Below are positions 56,053-64,000 of a stretch of 64,000 nucleotides of DNA, one piece after another. The notes beneath the pieces are model-generated. The model ran no database searches. It saw nothing but the letters and a program-made list of their open reading frames with translations, and was not told where the DNA came from. Every line of letters begins with the position of its first letter. Within the stretch, counting starts at the first letter, position 1. Source of the stretch: Coleophoma eucalyptorum. Its lineage: Eukaryota > Ascomycota > Leotiomycetes > Helotiales > Dermateaceae. Made by a program: the position numbers and the translations under genes. The stretch is from NCBI GenBank assembly GCA_026120035.1, contig JALRME010000050.1, forward strand, positions 117,826 through 181,825, given 5' to 3'.

Positions 56053-57651
56053 CTACTCTGCCAAAATGGGTGCGATATGAATCTGCCAGTACTTTGAAAT
56101 ATCCGTCGGCTGTGTCCTCCTCTGCTCCTCGGTCCTCTCATCAACGCCATATTCCGGATGAGTAACCGCCTGGGCAAGCACTCCGGTCCGCGTGCCATTC
56201 GACATAAATTCCAAAAACTCCATCGATACCCGCACATACTCGCGCAGGCCCTCTTTGGCGTTGATCGTGGCACCCGTTGTCCACCGCAGTAGGAGCGGTT
56301 CGATGAGCGGCGCATCTGTTACACTTGGATGACTGGTATCCAGGCTAGTAATGAACCAGCTGGCACCAACCCGTGTCAGCACGTCTTGTACCAGGTCCCG
56401 CACAGTGTCGAAGTGAGGCCTGCCAAAAAAGATGCTATGCTGGCGAGACCAAGAATTGGAGTGGATGACAAGAATGGGTACGTCAATGTCGTGGTTCAGC
56501 GGTCCACTGCTCTTGCCTGGATCCAGAATAATACCCCCTACTGCTGGCCGAGCCTCACTCTTGGGAGCTCCTTTCAAGGCTTGTAGTGCCCCAGTTGCCC
56601 CATACGAATGTCCAGCAATGATCAACCTTTCTAGATCTAGCCTCTCTGCCCAATCCTGTAGGCCATGGCCTTCATCTCGAAAATTCTTCTTGAAAACATC
56701 ATCACCTTCGCCATCATTGACCTTCTTCAACACACGAATGGCCTCCTCTATCTCTGCCTCACGGAAGGCCAGCTGCTCCTCTTTGAATTTTGCCTCATCT
56801 AAAGGCGGATCTGAGAGCAGATCCGACTCTCTAAGGAACATGACTCGCTTCTCCTCTCCATTGCGGCCAAAAACCAACGAAGCCGGACCGCTCCCATCTC
56901 TATGCTCGATGGCAGCTAAAACGACTCCTCGACTAGCCATTTCGCCGCAGAAATGCGTGTAGTCGGTCCGAGAGCTCGCTGTCCCGTGCGAAAAAACGAT
57001 AACAGGAAACCTATCACCGCGATCCTCAGCAATCGGCACATCGACCTGAGCTGGGATGTGGATACCACCGGCAATGAGCCACAGAGCGAAGGTGAAGACT
57101 GGCCGCATGATGAAGTTATTCACGTGTGCAGCACGAGCATAGCCTTCCGCGGTAGCACTGATAGGCTTTGGGATCCATTTATGGGATTGGCTGTCGGACC
57201 GGGCACTAGGAAGCGTTGGATAGTACAGGCTGACAAGTACTGTGTCGAGTTCAAAAGCCGGCTTCCTGGTGGCCTGGAGGATGCTCTCACTGATATTTCG
57301 CGGCGTGTCGACAGCGACCTCGAGATCGATTGTGCCCACGCCGTAGGGACCGGAGTAAGGGGGTAGCTTGGAGGCGAGGAGCGGAGAGCGGTGTACGAGG
57401 CACCACAGTACATAGAGGAGGATCAGAACACACACGATATAGCGCCAGGAGAGCCGTGGGTGTAGAATTGCAATGGGTCGCTCGAGGATACGCCGCCATC
57501 GTGTTGAGGTTGAACCACTGAGCATCCATCGCGGTCTTTCGCTGGGCCGGATGTCGCCGGAGTGGAATGGCAGCGGTGCATCAGGGTCGTCGACGGGCTC
57601 CCTGAGTGACCGTAACTCTACATTATCTCGATAGGGTATTTGTGGCTCCAT
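56053..57651 (-). CDS. Membrane-anchored platelet-activating-factor acetylhydrolase-like lipase
   Basis: Single exon, 532 residues, ATG at 57651 (MEPQIPYRDN). An N-terminal cytosolic tail of about 65 residues precedes one membrane helix (YIVCVLILLYVLWCLVH), so it is likely a type II membrane protein. The alpha/beta-hydrolase domain follows and matches the fungal PAF-AH II group. Visible features are VLVSLYYPT near residue 140, the oxyanion strand FPVIVFSHGTASSRTDY, and the nucleophile elbow IIAGHSYGATG (GxSxG). The acid sits in ILDPG and the catalytic His in DTSHPSVTD. A charged insertion (residues 275-320, EEAIRVLKKVNDGEGDD) is common in fungal relatives. It probably removes short or oxidised acyl chains from phospholipids. 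The AKT2-like hydrolase starts a separate minus-strand unit 2.5 kb away. Confidence 0.9.
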   Translation of the reverse strand: MEPQIPYRDNVELRSLREPVDDPDAPLPFHSGDIRPSERPRWMLSGSTSTRWRRILERPIAILHPRLSWRYIVCVLILLYVLWCLVHRSPLLASKLPPYSGPYGVGTIDLEVAVDTPRNISESILQATRKPAFELDTVLVSLYYPTLPSARSDSQSHKWIPKPISATAEGYARAAHVNNFIMRPVFTFALWLIAGGIHIPAQVDVPIAEDRGDRFPVIVFSHGTASSRTDYTHFCGEMASRGVVLAAIEHRDGSGPASLVFGRNGEEKRVMFLRESDLLSDPPLDEAKFKEEQLAFREAEIEEAIRVLKKVNDGEGDDVFKKNFRDEGHGLQDWAERLDLERLIIAGHSYGATGALQALKGAPKSEARPAVGGIILDPGKSSGPLNHDIDVPILVIHSNSWSRQHSIFFGRPHFDTVRDLVQDVLTRVGASWFITSLDTSHPSVTDAPLIEPLLLRWTTGATINAKEGLREYVRVSMEFLEFMSNGTRTGVLAQAVTHPEYGVDERTEEQRRTQPTDISKYWQIHIAPILAE

Positions 57652-58721
57652 GATCTATGTGATGGACATATGTTATATAGATGGGTAGAGTGCAGGTAGT
57701 AACGAGCAAATAAGGTTAACTGCAGAAGGATGTCCCGGCCATCCTACGTCATTTTGACTGGTCTCGGATCTGCTCCCACGAAGCGACAAGGGTGTCCAGA
57801 TTAATCATTAGCATGTGCGGCACAATACCTGGTTGACGATATATAGTAGCATCATTATAGATACAGGCAGTAAAATTAAATCTTCGCTTATGCTCGTGTT
57901 GTATCACTTTCATTACGAAAATCTGCATCTTGGGAAGGCCTTTATTAGTCGTACGAAGCACAAGCGCTCTAATTCATCGTTGTCTGGAACTGGCGGGCAT
58001 AGTAGCACCCGAAGACTGTCTCTGGGATCAAAAAAAGAAATAGTAGTGTTACATACAGCAAAAGTCAGACGGGAACTATGATACAGGGTGCTTCACTATT
58101 TTGTACATATCCGCGCCTAATTTCCAAAGTGGTTTTCTGTCGCTTTGCTCGACACAATGTCATGTGTATTAATTGTGTTGAAAGAGAAGAGTTCAGAATT
58201 ATCCAGAAGTAAGGACACTACCTCCAGTTTAAGTTACAGAGACTCCCTTATCTATATGTAAGCTAGGCATTCTATAGCCCTCGATCTACAGATTTTAAAC
58301 AGATTTCAAAGTTCGACAAATGATCATGTGACTACGCCTCTGGCATGTAAATATGTCGTACAGGCAGGCCGGCTTTACTATCATTTTGCATCGCCGATAC
58401 AAATTCAATATCACCCCTGTTGATATCCCTAGGATCTTCCATTGCAACAGATTGTGTGATGTGTATTTTGCGATATGTCAAATGATTATTATCATTGTGA
58501 GGAATGTGGAGATATTGCGCTGCGAAAGTATGCCCCTCGCTTTTACCGGTTCAAGCCGAAACACTGAACTTTTAATCCCCTTGAACCTAAACACCAATGG
58601 CTCCTGCGGTTTTCTATAGGAGCAGAGCCTCCATTACATTGAGGCGGCCGCCTGGAACAGTATGTACCCTCTCTATACCTGACATCCGTTTGCCGAGCTA
58701 GCGGCTCCCCAGTGTCATGAG
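57652..58721. other. Intergenic region
   Basis: 1.1 kb between the two hydrolase genes, both on the minus strand. It includes the PAF-acetylhydrolase-like gene's promoter. No other gene seen. Confidence 0.5.
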
Positions 58722-60207
58722 TCAGAGCTTCGACTTTGGGCTCTTTAAATTTAATATCCACTCTTGAGATACCATGGATTTTTCTCGCTGACTCTTTGTC
58801 GTCCATTCTGACGCCATGGCCGCATCTTCCATCTTCCACACGTCTACCTCGGTATCAAGCCAGTTAGCCACAGCATCAGCACATAGTTCTACAGCCTCCA
58901 TAGGTATCAAATGGCCATAACCATTGAGTAAGACCTGGGAGACACGGCCTTCCTTTAGACCGCCACTACCTCCTGGCCCTGCTCCCGTTCTTCGGAGCTT
59001 CTCCTCGCGTACTTTCGGGGGAAACACGGGACTTTCAGAACCAAAGACGTAGCAGATGCTCGGTCGAAGGCTTTCCAGCGCGTGGTGGATCATAACCGGC
59101 TCTGCCCGATAGAAGGGATATACCGTTTCGGGAGGGCCTATGAGGTCCGGGTTTGTGAGTCTGGTAAAGCGATCAAAGGAGGATCCACCCGATGCGACCA
59201 TGCCTTGAAAGTTCGGACGAAGATACGACATGACTTCTTGATGTTTGGTTGTAGTCAGTGTCACCGCATCTGGGGCATCCTTTGGTACTTCTGGATAGAT
59301 CATTGTCGGCAGAGAGCGGAGTCCAAATTCACACCACAGGTCTAGAACGCGGGAATCCCAGGATTTAAATGATTTCCGCGCTGCCTTGTTGGCTTCTGCA
59401 CGAGAGGGCCATAGATCGCGGCGGAAAGTTGATAATTTGGTGAAGGTTGGTCCCGAGAAGGTATTGATACACTTTCCGGTGACTGGCTCTAAAAGCACCA
59501 TCGATCTGAAGAGTCGTGGGTGCATCATAGCCAAATGCATGCTAATAGTAATTTCATTAGCTTAATTGCCAAGGTAGGGGTTTGTTGTATAGGAAGAGCT
59601 CACAGCTGGGCACCACCCATACTATGTCCAATGCCTACTAAAGGGCGAGGCATTTCGGCTGCAAAATGATTCACCATCAGGAAAAGATCTCGAGAGTGAT
59701 CAAACCATGATGCTGCAATGCTGTCAATGAATGTCCTCTCCACAGGCTTTGGACAGATGGCGTGACTCACGATCATTGCCCAGCTTTTGTTCGTTCAGAA
59801 CTCCACTAGCGCCTTGATGAGACGCATCGGCAATCCATATAGAGCGAATCTTGAATTTATGGCTCTCTTGTTTACGAATTATCTCTTCAAACATTGGCTC
59901 GTATAACTCCTATCTCTATTATTAGCGAAACATTGCATTTGGAAGTTGTGCTTCTAACCTTGGGCAGTCCACTACCGTGCGTAGCAATTATGGTGATATC
60001 ACCAGGTCGTGGATTGAGGTTATTTAAGGGTTTGTACTGTTTGATAGCTATGTACATGACCTCGTCATCCTCGGTAGACGTCGCTCGAGGATATTCTCGA
60101 ATATATGCACAAGGCATGACATGTTCTACAACTTCAAACATTGCAGTTTTCGGTTTTTTTGAACACGGAGTTCGTGACGGGGGTGTTTGAGAAATTGAAA
60201 TATCCAT
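58722..60207 (-). CDS. Alpha/beta hydrolase of the AKT2-type family, with peroxisomal -SKL signal
   Basis: Four exons. The first starts at ATG 60207 (MDISISQTPP) and ends in ATHGSGLPK, the oxyanion region. The second gives ELYEPMFEEIIRKQESHKFK and SIWIADASHQGASGVLN. The third holds WFDHSRDLFLMVNHF and the nucleophile elbow PLVGIGHSMGGAQL. The last exon (ending 58722) carries a Pro-Glu-rich cap region and NGYGHLIPMEAVE with the catalytic His. The very C-terminus is PKSKL, a classic type 1 peroxisomal targeting signal. Members of this family act in peroxisomes in Alternaria host-selective toxin pathways, and many other fungi have homologues in unknown pathways. No polyketide synthase, enoyl hydratase or acyl-CoA partner is in the window, so toxin production is not implied. 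The intron 2 donor is uncertain by a few bases. Confidence 0.85.
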
Positions 60208-60523
60208 TGTTGCTTTGAAGATGATGTAAGAGACTGCTCGTTATTAAAAAGTCGAGTCAGTCGGGTGAAAGGCCTCTCATATATTTGCGAGCTCATTATA
60301 TCTGCTGCCGCGTGGTTCGCAGATAGCGCATTAAAGTTACGTTCATCCGACATGCACGAAGGGGGAAGGTCGGTAGCGCAGGGCGAGGATGAGCCACAAT
60401 AATCTTACTAACCTACATATGGATAGAATGGAAACCCTGAATTACTTCTGGAAGGAAACAAACGTGCAATAAGCCACTTTTTCACTAGATCCAATCAGAG
60501 TTCCGTAGCTGAAAGGGTATATG

Positions 60524-60580
60524 CAAGGTGGCACGATCTATACAAGACGGTACGATCTATACAAGGTGGCATGGTCTGTA
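60524..60580 (+). repeat. Three tandem copies of a 19-bp unit
   Basis: Units are CAAGGTGGCACGATCTATA, CAAGACGGTACGATCTATA and CAAGGTGGCATGGTCTGTA, immediately adjacent, with one to three differences between copies. Confidence 0.9.
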
Positions 60581-60624
60581 GAAATATCTTTCCAACGCAT
60601 ATTTCTGCCGCGCGTTTGGCTTTC

Positions 60625-60686
60625 GATAATGAGTCGTGTGAGGGTTTTGATAATGAGTCGTGTGATTCTTTGATTACGGGTCTTGA
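60625..60686 (+). repeat. Short 24-bp-period tandem repeat
   Basis: GATAATGAGTCGTGTGA occurs at 60625-60641 and 60649-60665, with a third degraded copy (GATTACGGGTCTTGA) from about 60672. It lies 45 bp after the 19-bp array. Confidence 0.8.
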
Positions 60687-62478
60687 CTCGGCATGGTTGT
60701 GGCGCTCTTGCAGCTGCTTCCTGCGCTAGGGATTGATGCTTGCATATTGGCGCTGAAACACACGGCGGACGCCAGGGTGGATTAGGAATGTGGAAGTAGT
60801 GTTTTAGTTATGAATGTTGTGGTGTTCCGCTGTTGCAGAATCTTCCAAAATTGCTTCCATATTTGCTTCCATATTTGAATGAAACCTTAACAGCTCCTTG
60901 ATGAGGTCTTTTTAGAAGGTGGAATAGAGTAGCCGAAAGGGGTATAATGTTATGTCTCTAATCTCTACACAATAGCTTGTTAAAGCGGGTCAGCACTGAA
61001 AAACACCAATAGTTGGTGCTAGAAGTAAGTTATACACAAGCGAAAAGTGTGGAAAAGATGTCGTTGACCCAAAGCAGCCAATTTTTGATATCCAAGATCG
61101 AGATCGTTTTGTGCTCCAATCTCTCCTTACTCATGACGTTGTCCAGGGTCGATATTAGACGACAGGCACGCGAACTTAAATCAGACAACGTCCCTCAAAG
61201 CAAATGGTATAGATATCGTCATTTGCAGACAATTTAACAGACAGCGACTCTTCCTGGAGAACTAAAACCTAAAGGCCACAGCAACAGAGATTGATACAGT
61301 TTCCCAGATCGACAAGATCCTTGAAAAGTGTTTTCCTCACGAGTTAAACTGACTCATGGATAGACCCGAAATCTTAACCTATAGCCATTTAACGTTTGCT
61401 ACGATGGGAGATAAAGACATGTAAGAGCTTTCAGCCTTATTTGCTGATCTAGTCTGAAGCGAGCCGCCAATCTCTTTGTCCGGAGTGGATTCCGTACTAG
61501 ACCAGGAAGCAGCTACAGCAGCCACAGGGTACAATCCTCACTACTTGGCGCGCATGGCGTTCAAATTCCCGCGCCACCAACGCTTAAGCCAGTGCGGCAT
61601 GCTGCACAAACTCCATATGGTCTGAGCGTTTGGCTACCTGGAGAGTATATTTGGCTGCTTGAAATATTGGACGGAAAGTTCCCTAGCCAGCCCGCCCTAG
61701 TTTGGAGGAGCTTCGTATGTTTGTCCACCTCGCTCCACTTGAAGTAAACAAAGCCCTGCCACAGGTTTCAGGCGGCACTAAATTCAGCTTGTGGATACAA
61801 AAAGGCCACCTGACCATAGAACAAGCTTCTTCTGTCTCCAAAGGGGGCTCAGAGTAATCTAAAAACTCGCTATGCGCAGAAACCGTAGAATATGAGCAAA
61901 CAAAGTAGTGAACACCTAAGCTGACTTCTTCTGATCGAGAGCAACTTGCTGCTAAAGCTACCCAATGCAGCTTAGTCATTAGTTATTGTAATACTTTTTA
62001 TCTGAAGCATTCTTTACCTGCGATAATTGCTGTACTAGGCCAAGGCTTTATCATAGTTGATAAAAAATGTATTAAAATATCTTATAATAGACGAAGACGA
62101 AGACAAGAAGGAAAGGAAGTATGAGAAACCAGTGAATATAGTTGAAGAGATCACTGCATTTAGTCTAACTAGAAGAGTTAGTGTTTTACACATTAAATAA
62201 GCGGAAACCATAATTTCAAGGGCTTTCGGAGCGGGCTTTGGCGGTTCTGAACGAATAGGTTCTTCATTTATTGAGTTCGAGAGTCAAGGACTGAGCAACA
62301 TTAAAAGTATCACGAAATAAATGAAGTGACACCTTACGTCAAATTTCATGAATACCAGTGTACCTTAAGATATTGCAGAACCACGGCAGACTAAAGTAAA
62401 AGTACTTCTGAGATCGGCAATGACAATGCACCTACTGCCTTAGATTGGGGCCGTCTAGAGGTTTGAGGTGGACATTGA

Positions 62479-62676
62479 TCATAACAACACTGGCTTAATT
62501 ATAGTTCCTTTACGCATGTCCCCCAGCGCTTGCTGAAATTTTACAACTGGATAAAGGGTGACAATCTTGTATACCGGAAGCTTTCCGTTACGGTACCTAT
62601 CGATCATCTTAAGCACGTACTTCTGTGTGATCGAATCCCTCTGCACACAGCCGACGATCTGCTTTCCAGAGTGCAT
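62479..62676 (-). pseudogene. C-terminal fragment of a zinc-type alcohol dehydrogenase (MDR family)
   Basis: The minus strand reads GKQIVGCVQRDSITQKYVLK then IDRYRNGKLPVYKIVTLYPV and ALGDMRKGTIIKPVLL, followed by the natural stop. This is the last 60 or so residues of medium-chain dehydrogenases, covering the final Rossmann strand, the 'xLIxLYxxGKLPxDxLVxxYP' segment and the terminal 'GxxIKPVL'. Everything upstream (zinc sites, GxGxxG) is missing; the sequence beyond 62700 belongs to a different gene on the other strand. Confidence 0.75.
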
Positions 62677-62751
62677 GTATTATACCATCAGATTGGAGCT
62701 CATCGCAGTCTTGAGGTGCTGTAGAAGGCTAGTAACCTACCCACCGCCACT

Positions 62752-63084
62752 ATGGGGCATGCTCGAGCACATTTCGATGTAAACTTCTTTAGCCCGTTCA
62801 AGCTCATGGAAGCTGTTATTCCGAGAATGAGGGAACGAAGGGCGGGCGTCATCGTAAATATAGGTTCCGGAGGAGATATTTGTGCGGATGGAGCACTCAG
62901 CATGTATGTGTCGTCTAAATTCGCTCTCGAAGCAATAGGCGATTCTGCCTCTCACGAGCTCGCAGCGTTCAATGTCAGAGTTCTGTTGGTAGAACCAGGT
63001 CCATTAAAAACTACAACCCTCAGTAATCAAGTAACCAGTCAAACCAAATTAAGCCCTGTTTATCGTGGGACTATGGTGCTCTAA
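62752..63084 (+). pseudogene. Short-chain dehydrogenase fragment A
   Basis: Starts inside a short-chain dehydrogenase at HARAHFDVNFFSPFKLMEAV, then IPRMRERRAGVIVNIGSGGD with the catalytic Ser region. It continues with MYVSSKFALEAIGDSASHEL, holding the active-site Tyr and Lys (YxxSK), and RVLLVEPGPLKTTTL. The N-terminal cofactor-binding TGxxxGIG segment is absent, so although an ORF of 110 codons exists it cannot be a working enzyme. Confidence 0.75.
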
Positions 63085-63091
63085 CTTATGG

Positions 63092-63630
63092 AGTGCCCAG
63101 GTGATGTCCAAGAACCGACCAAGCCTGACCTCAGTGTCATCGATGTCAACATTTATGGCTCTTTGTACTCAACAAAACTTGCTCTCCATTATTTCATCAA
63201 GCAGAACGGCTAGAAGCCGTCAGATTCTCAAGAAGATACCTGTCTAATATTGATCGGATCTGGAGCGGCGTTTCTAGACTGTCCCAGAGGTCCGCAATAC
63301 TCCACATCCAAGTGGGCAATGCGGGGAATTATGCATTCATTAAGAAGGACAGCCTACTACCATGGTAGTCGTGTCAATGTAATCTCCCCATGGTACTTCC
63401 GGGTGGAGATCCTTTCTAAAGAGGCTTTCCAACATGTCCAGGATGTTGGTGTTCAGTTTGCCGAAGTTGAGAACGCAGGGAATTGTGCGTTGCAGATACT
63501 TTGCGATACCAAGAATAACGAGCATTCTTTCTTCATTTCAGCAAGGAAGTGGGCACCATGTGGCTATATCGATCTCAATATTGATGACTATCCAGGGAAC
63601 GAATTGATTCAAGCTATTCAGAAAGACTGA
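63092..63630 (+). pseudogene. Short-chain dehydrogenase fragment B
   Basis: A second, different short-chain dehydrogenase piece. DLSVIDVNIYGSLYSTKLAL and HYFIKQNG are followed by a stop near 63213. Reading then resumes as ILIGSGAAFLDCPRGPQYST and SKWAMRGIMHSLRRTAYYHG (active-site YxxSK), then RVNVISPWYFRVEIL, and ends in a natural stop at 63630. It resembles the 15-hydroxyprostaglandin-dehydrogenase-like group. The N-terminal Rossmann segment is missing and one internal stop is present. Confidence 0.75.
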
Positions 63631-64000
63631 CTTCTGTCTGCCCTAGTTGAAGACGGGTTGTTCGTTTAGAATGTTTAGAAGCGCTAGGAGTTTTCATCTC
63701 GAGTTGAAAACAAGTTCGAGGCATGTTCGATCATATACGATTCTGAGGTGGAGGTACAGCAAGGTGCTTGATTTGGGGTCCCAATACACTGACCCCCCGG
63801 GGTCAAATAATGTGCTTAGTAAGCAATTTTATTATTTAGATTCGCGGATTTCGGGTCATCATACCCAAGTGGCGTAGTGGTAGTAATTTGGGCTTTCTTT
63901 TAGGCGTTTTTTGATATGAATTTAATTAGAAATTTGCTAACAGGCGGAATTAGGAATTAATTAAATAAAATGCCTGGAATTTGGGAGCGTCGCTATCGGA
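63631..64000. other. Right-edge gene-free stretch
   Basis: AT-rich end of the window. It contains GTGGCGTAGTGGTAGTAATT near 63870, which resembles a tRNA A-box but has no downstream B-box or cloverleaf. No gene seen. Confidence 0.45.

Larger units (their letters stand above)
60208..62478. other. Gene-poor region with short tandem repeats
   Basis: 2.3 kb. It contains two short tandem arrays (60524-60580 and 60625-60686). The frames at 61260-61980 look faintly protein-like on the plus strand (LSALFADLV, AFKFPRHQRLSQCGMLHKLH) but are interrupted by stops and unassigned. Confidence 0.45.

Noticed and set aside
63860..63900. Possible tRNA-like element (GTGGCGTAGTGGTAGTAA)
   Set aside because: No B-box or acceptor stem; the CCCAA..TTGGG pairing alone is not enough.

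Overview
The window is nuclear DNA of a filamentous ascomycete (Pezizomycotina). Genes carry short introns of about 48-100 bases with GT..AG ends. The families present are characteristic of such fungi: a HET-domain protein, Zn2Cys6 and AP-1-like bZIP regulators, a cyanide hydratase, a PTH11/rhodopsin-like seven-helix protein, a LaeA-like methyltransferase and a Fot1/pogo transposon. The species cannot be named from the sequence. There is no CRISPR array, no operon and no convincing tRNA or rRNA gene.

Sixteen genes read as intact, in islands separated by 1-5 kb of AT-rich, stop-filled DNA that holds gene relics and repeats. Left part (1-20.4 kb): a formate/nitrite transporter (1859-2944), an eight-exon rhodopsin-like membrane protein (4177-5618), a neutral amino-acid permease (8640-10121), a HET-domain protein (13322-15196) followed by a TauD dioxygenase relic, then a divergently transcribed cytochrome P450 (16109-18049) and methyltransferase (18672-20418). 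The P450 and methyltransferase share a 622-bp promoter that contains a duplicated 22-mer.

Middle (20.4-42 kb): a decayed stretch with a four-copy 93-bp tandem repeat, a Zn2Cys6 regulator (24507-26402), a bZIP factor (30849-31656), a decayed Fot1/pogo element whose inverted repeats each hold a doubled 17-18-bp motif (32365-34213), an UNC-93-like MFS protein (36184-37776) and a secreted phospholipase C/acid phosphatase (40373-41810).

Right part (42-64 kb): cyanide hydratase (42690-43981) beside a GPR1/FUN34/YaaH transporter (44884-45864), a glutathione S-transferase, a secreted lysophospholipase, a relic zone (aldo-keto reductase tail, sugar transporter with a central deletion, antisense dehydrogenase fragment), a membrane-anchored PAF-acetylhydrolase-like lipase, a peroxisomal (-SKL) AKT2-type alpha/beta hydrolase, and a final mosaic of three truncated oxidoreductases.

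Possible functional themes (inference): small nitrogen and one-carbon compounds (nitrite/formate transport, amino-acid uptake, cyanide hydration, an ammonium/acetate-type transporter), lipid or ester hydrolysis (three secreted or membrane hydrolases plus a peroxisomal one), and a possible two-gene tailoring unit (P450 plus methyltransferase). No polyketide or peptide synthase backbone gene is present. The AT-rich filler with broken transposon and enzyme copies looks like a two-speed, accessory-type region.
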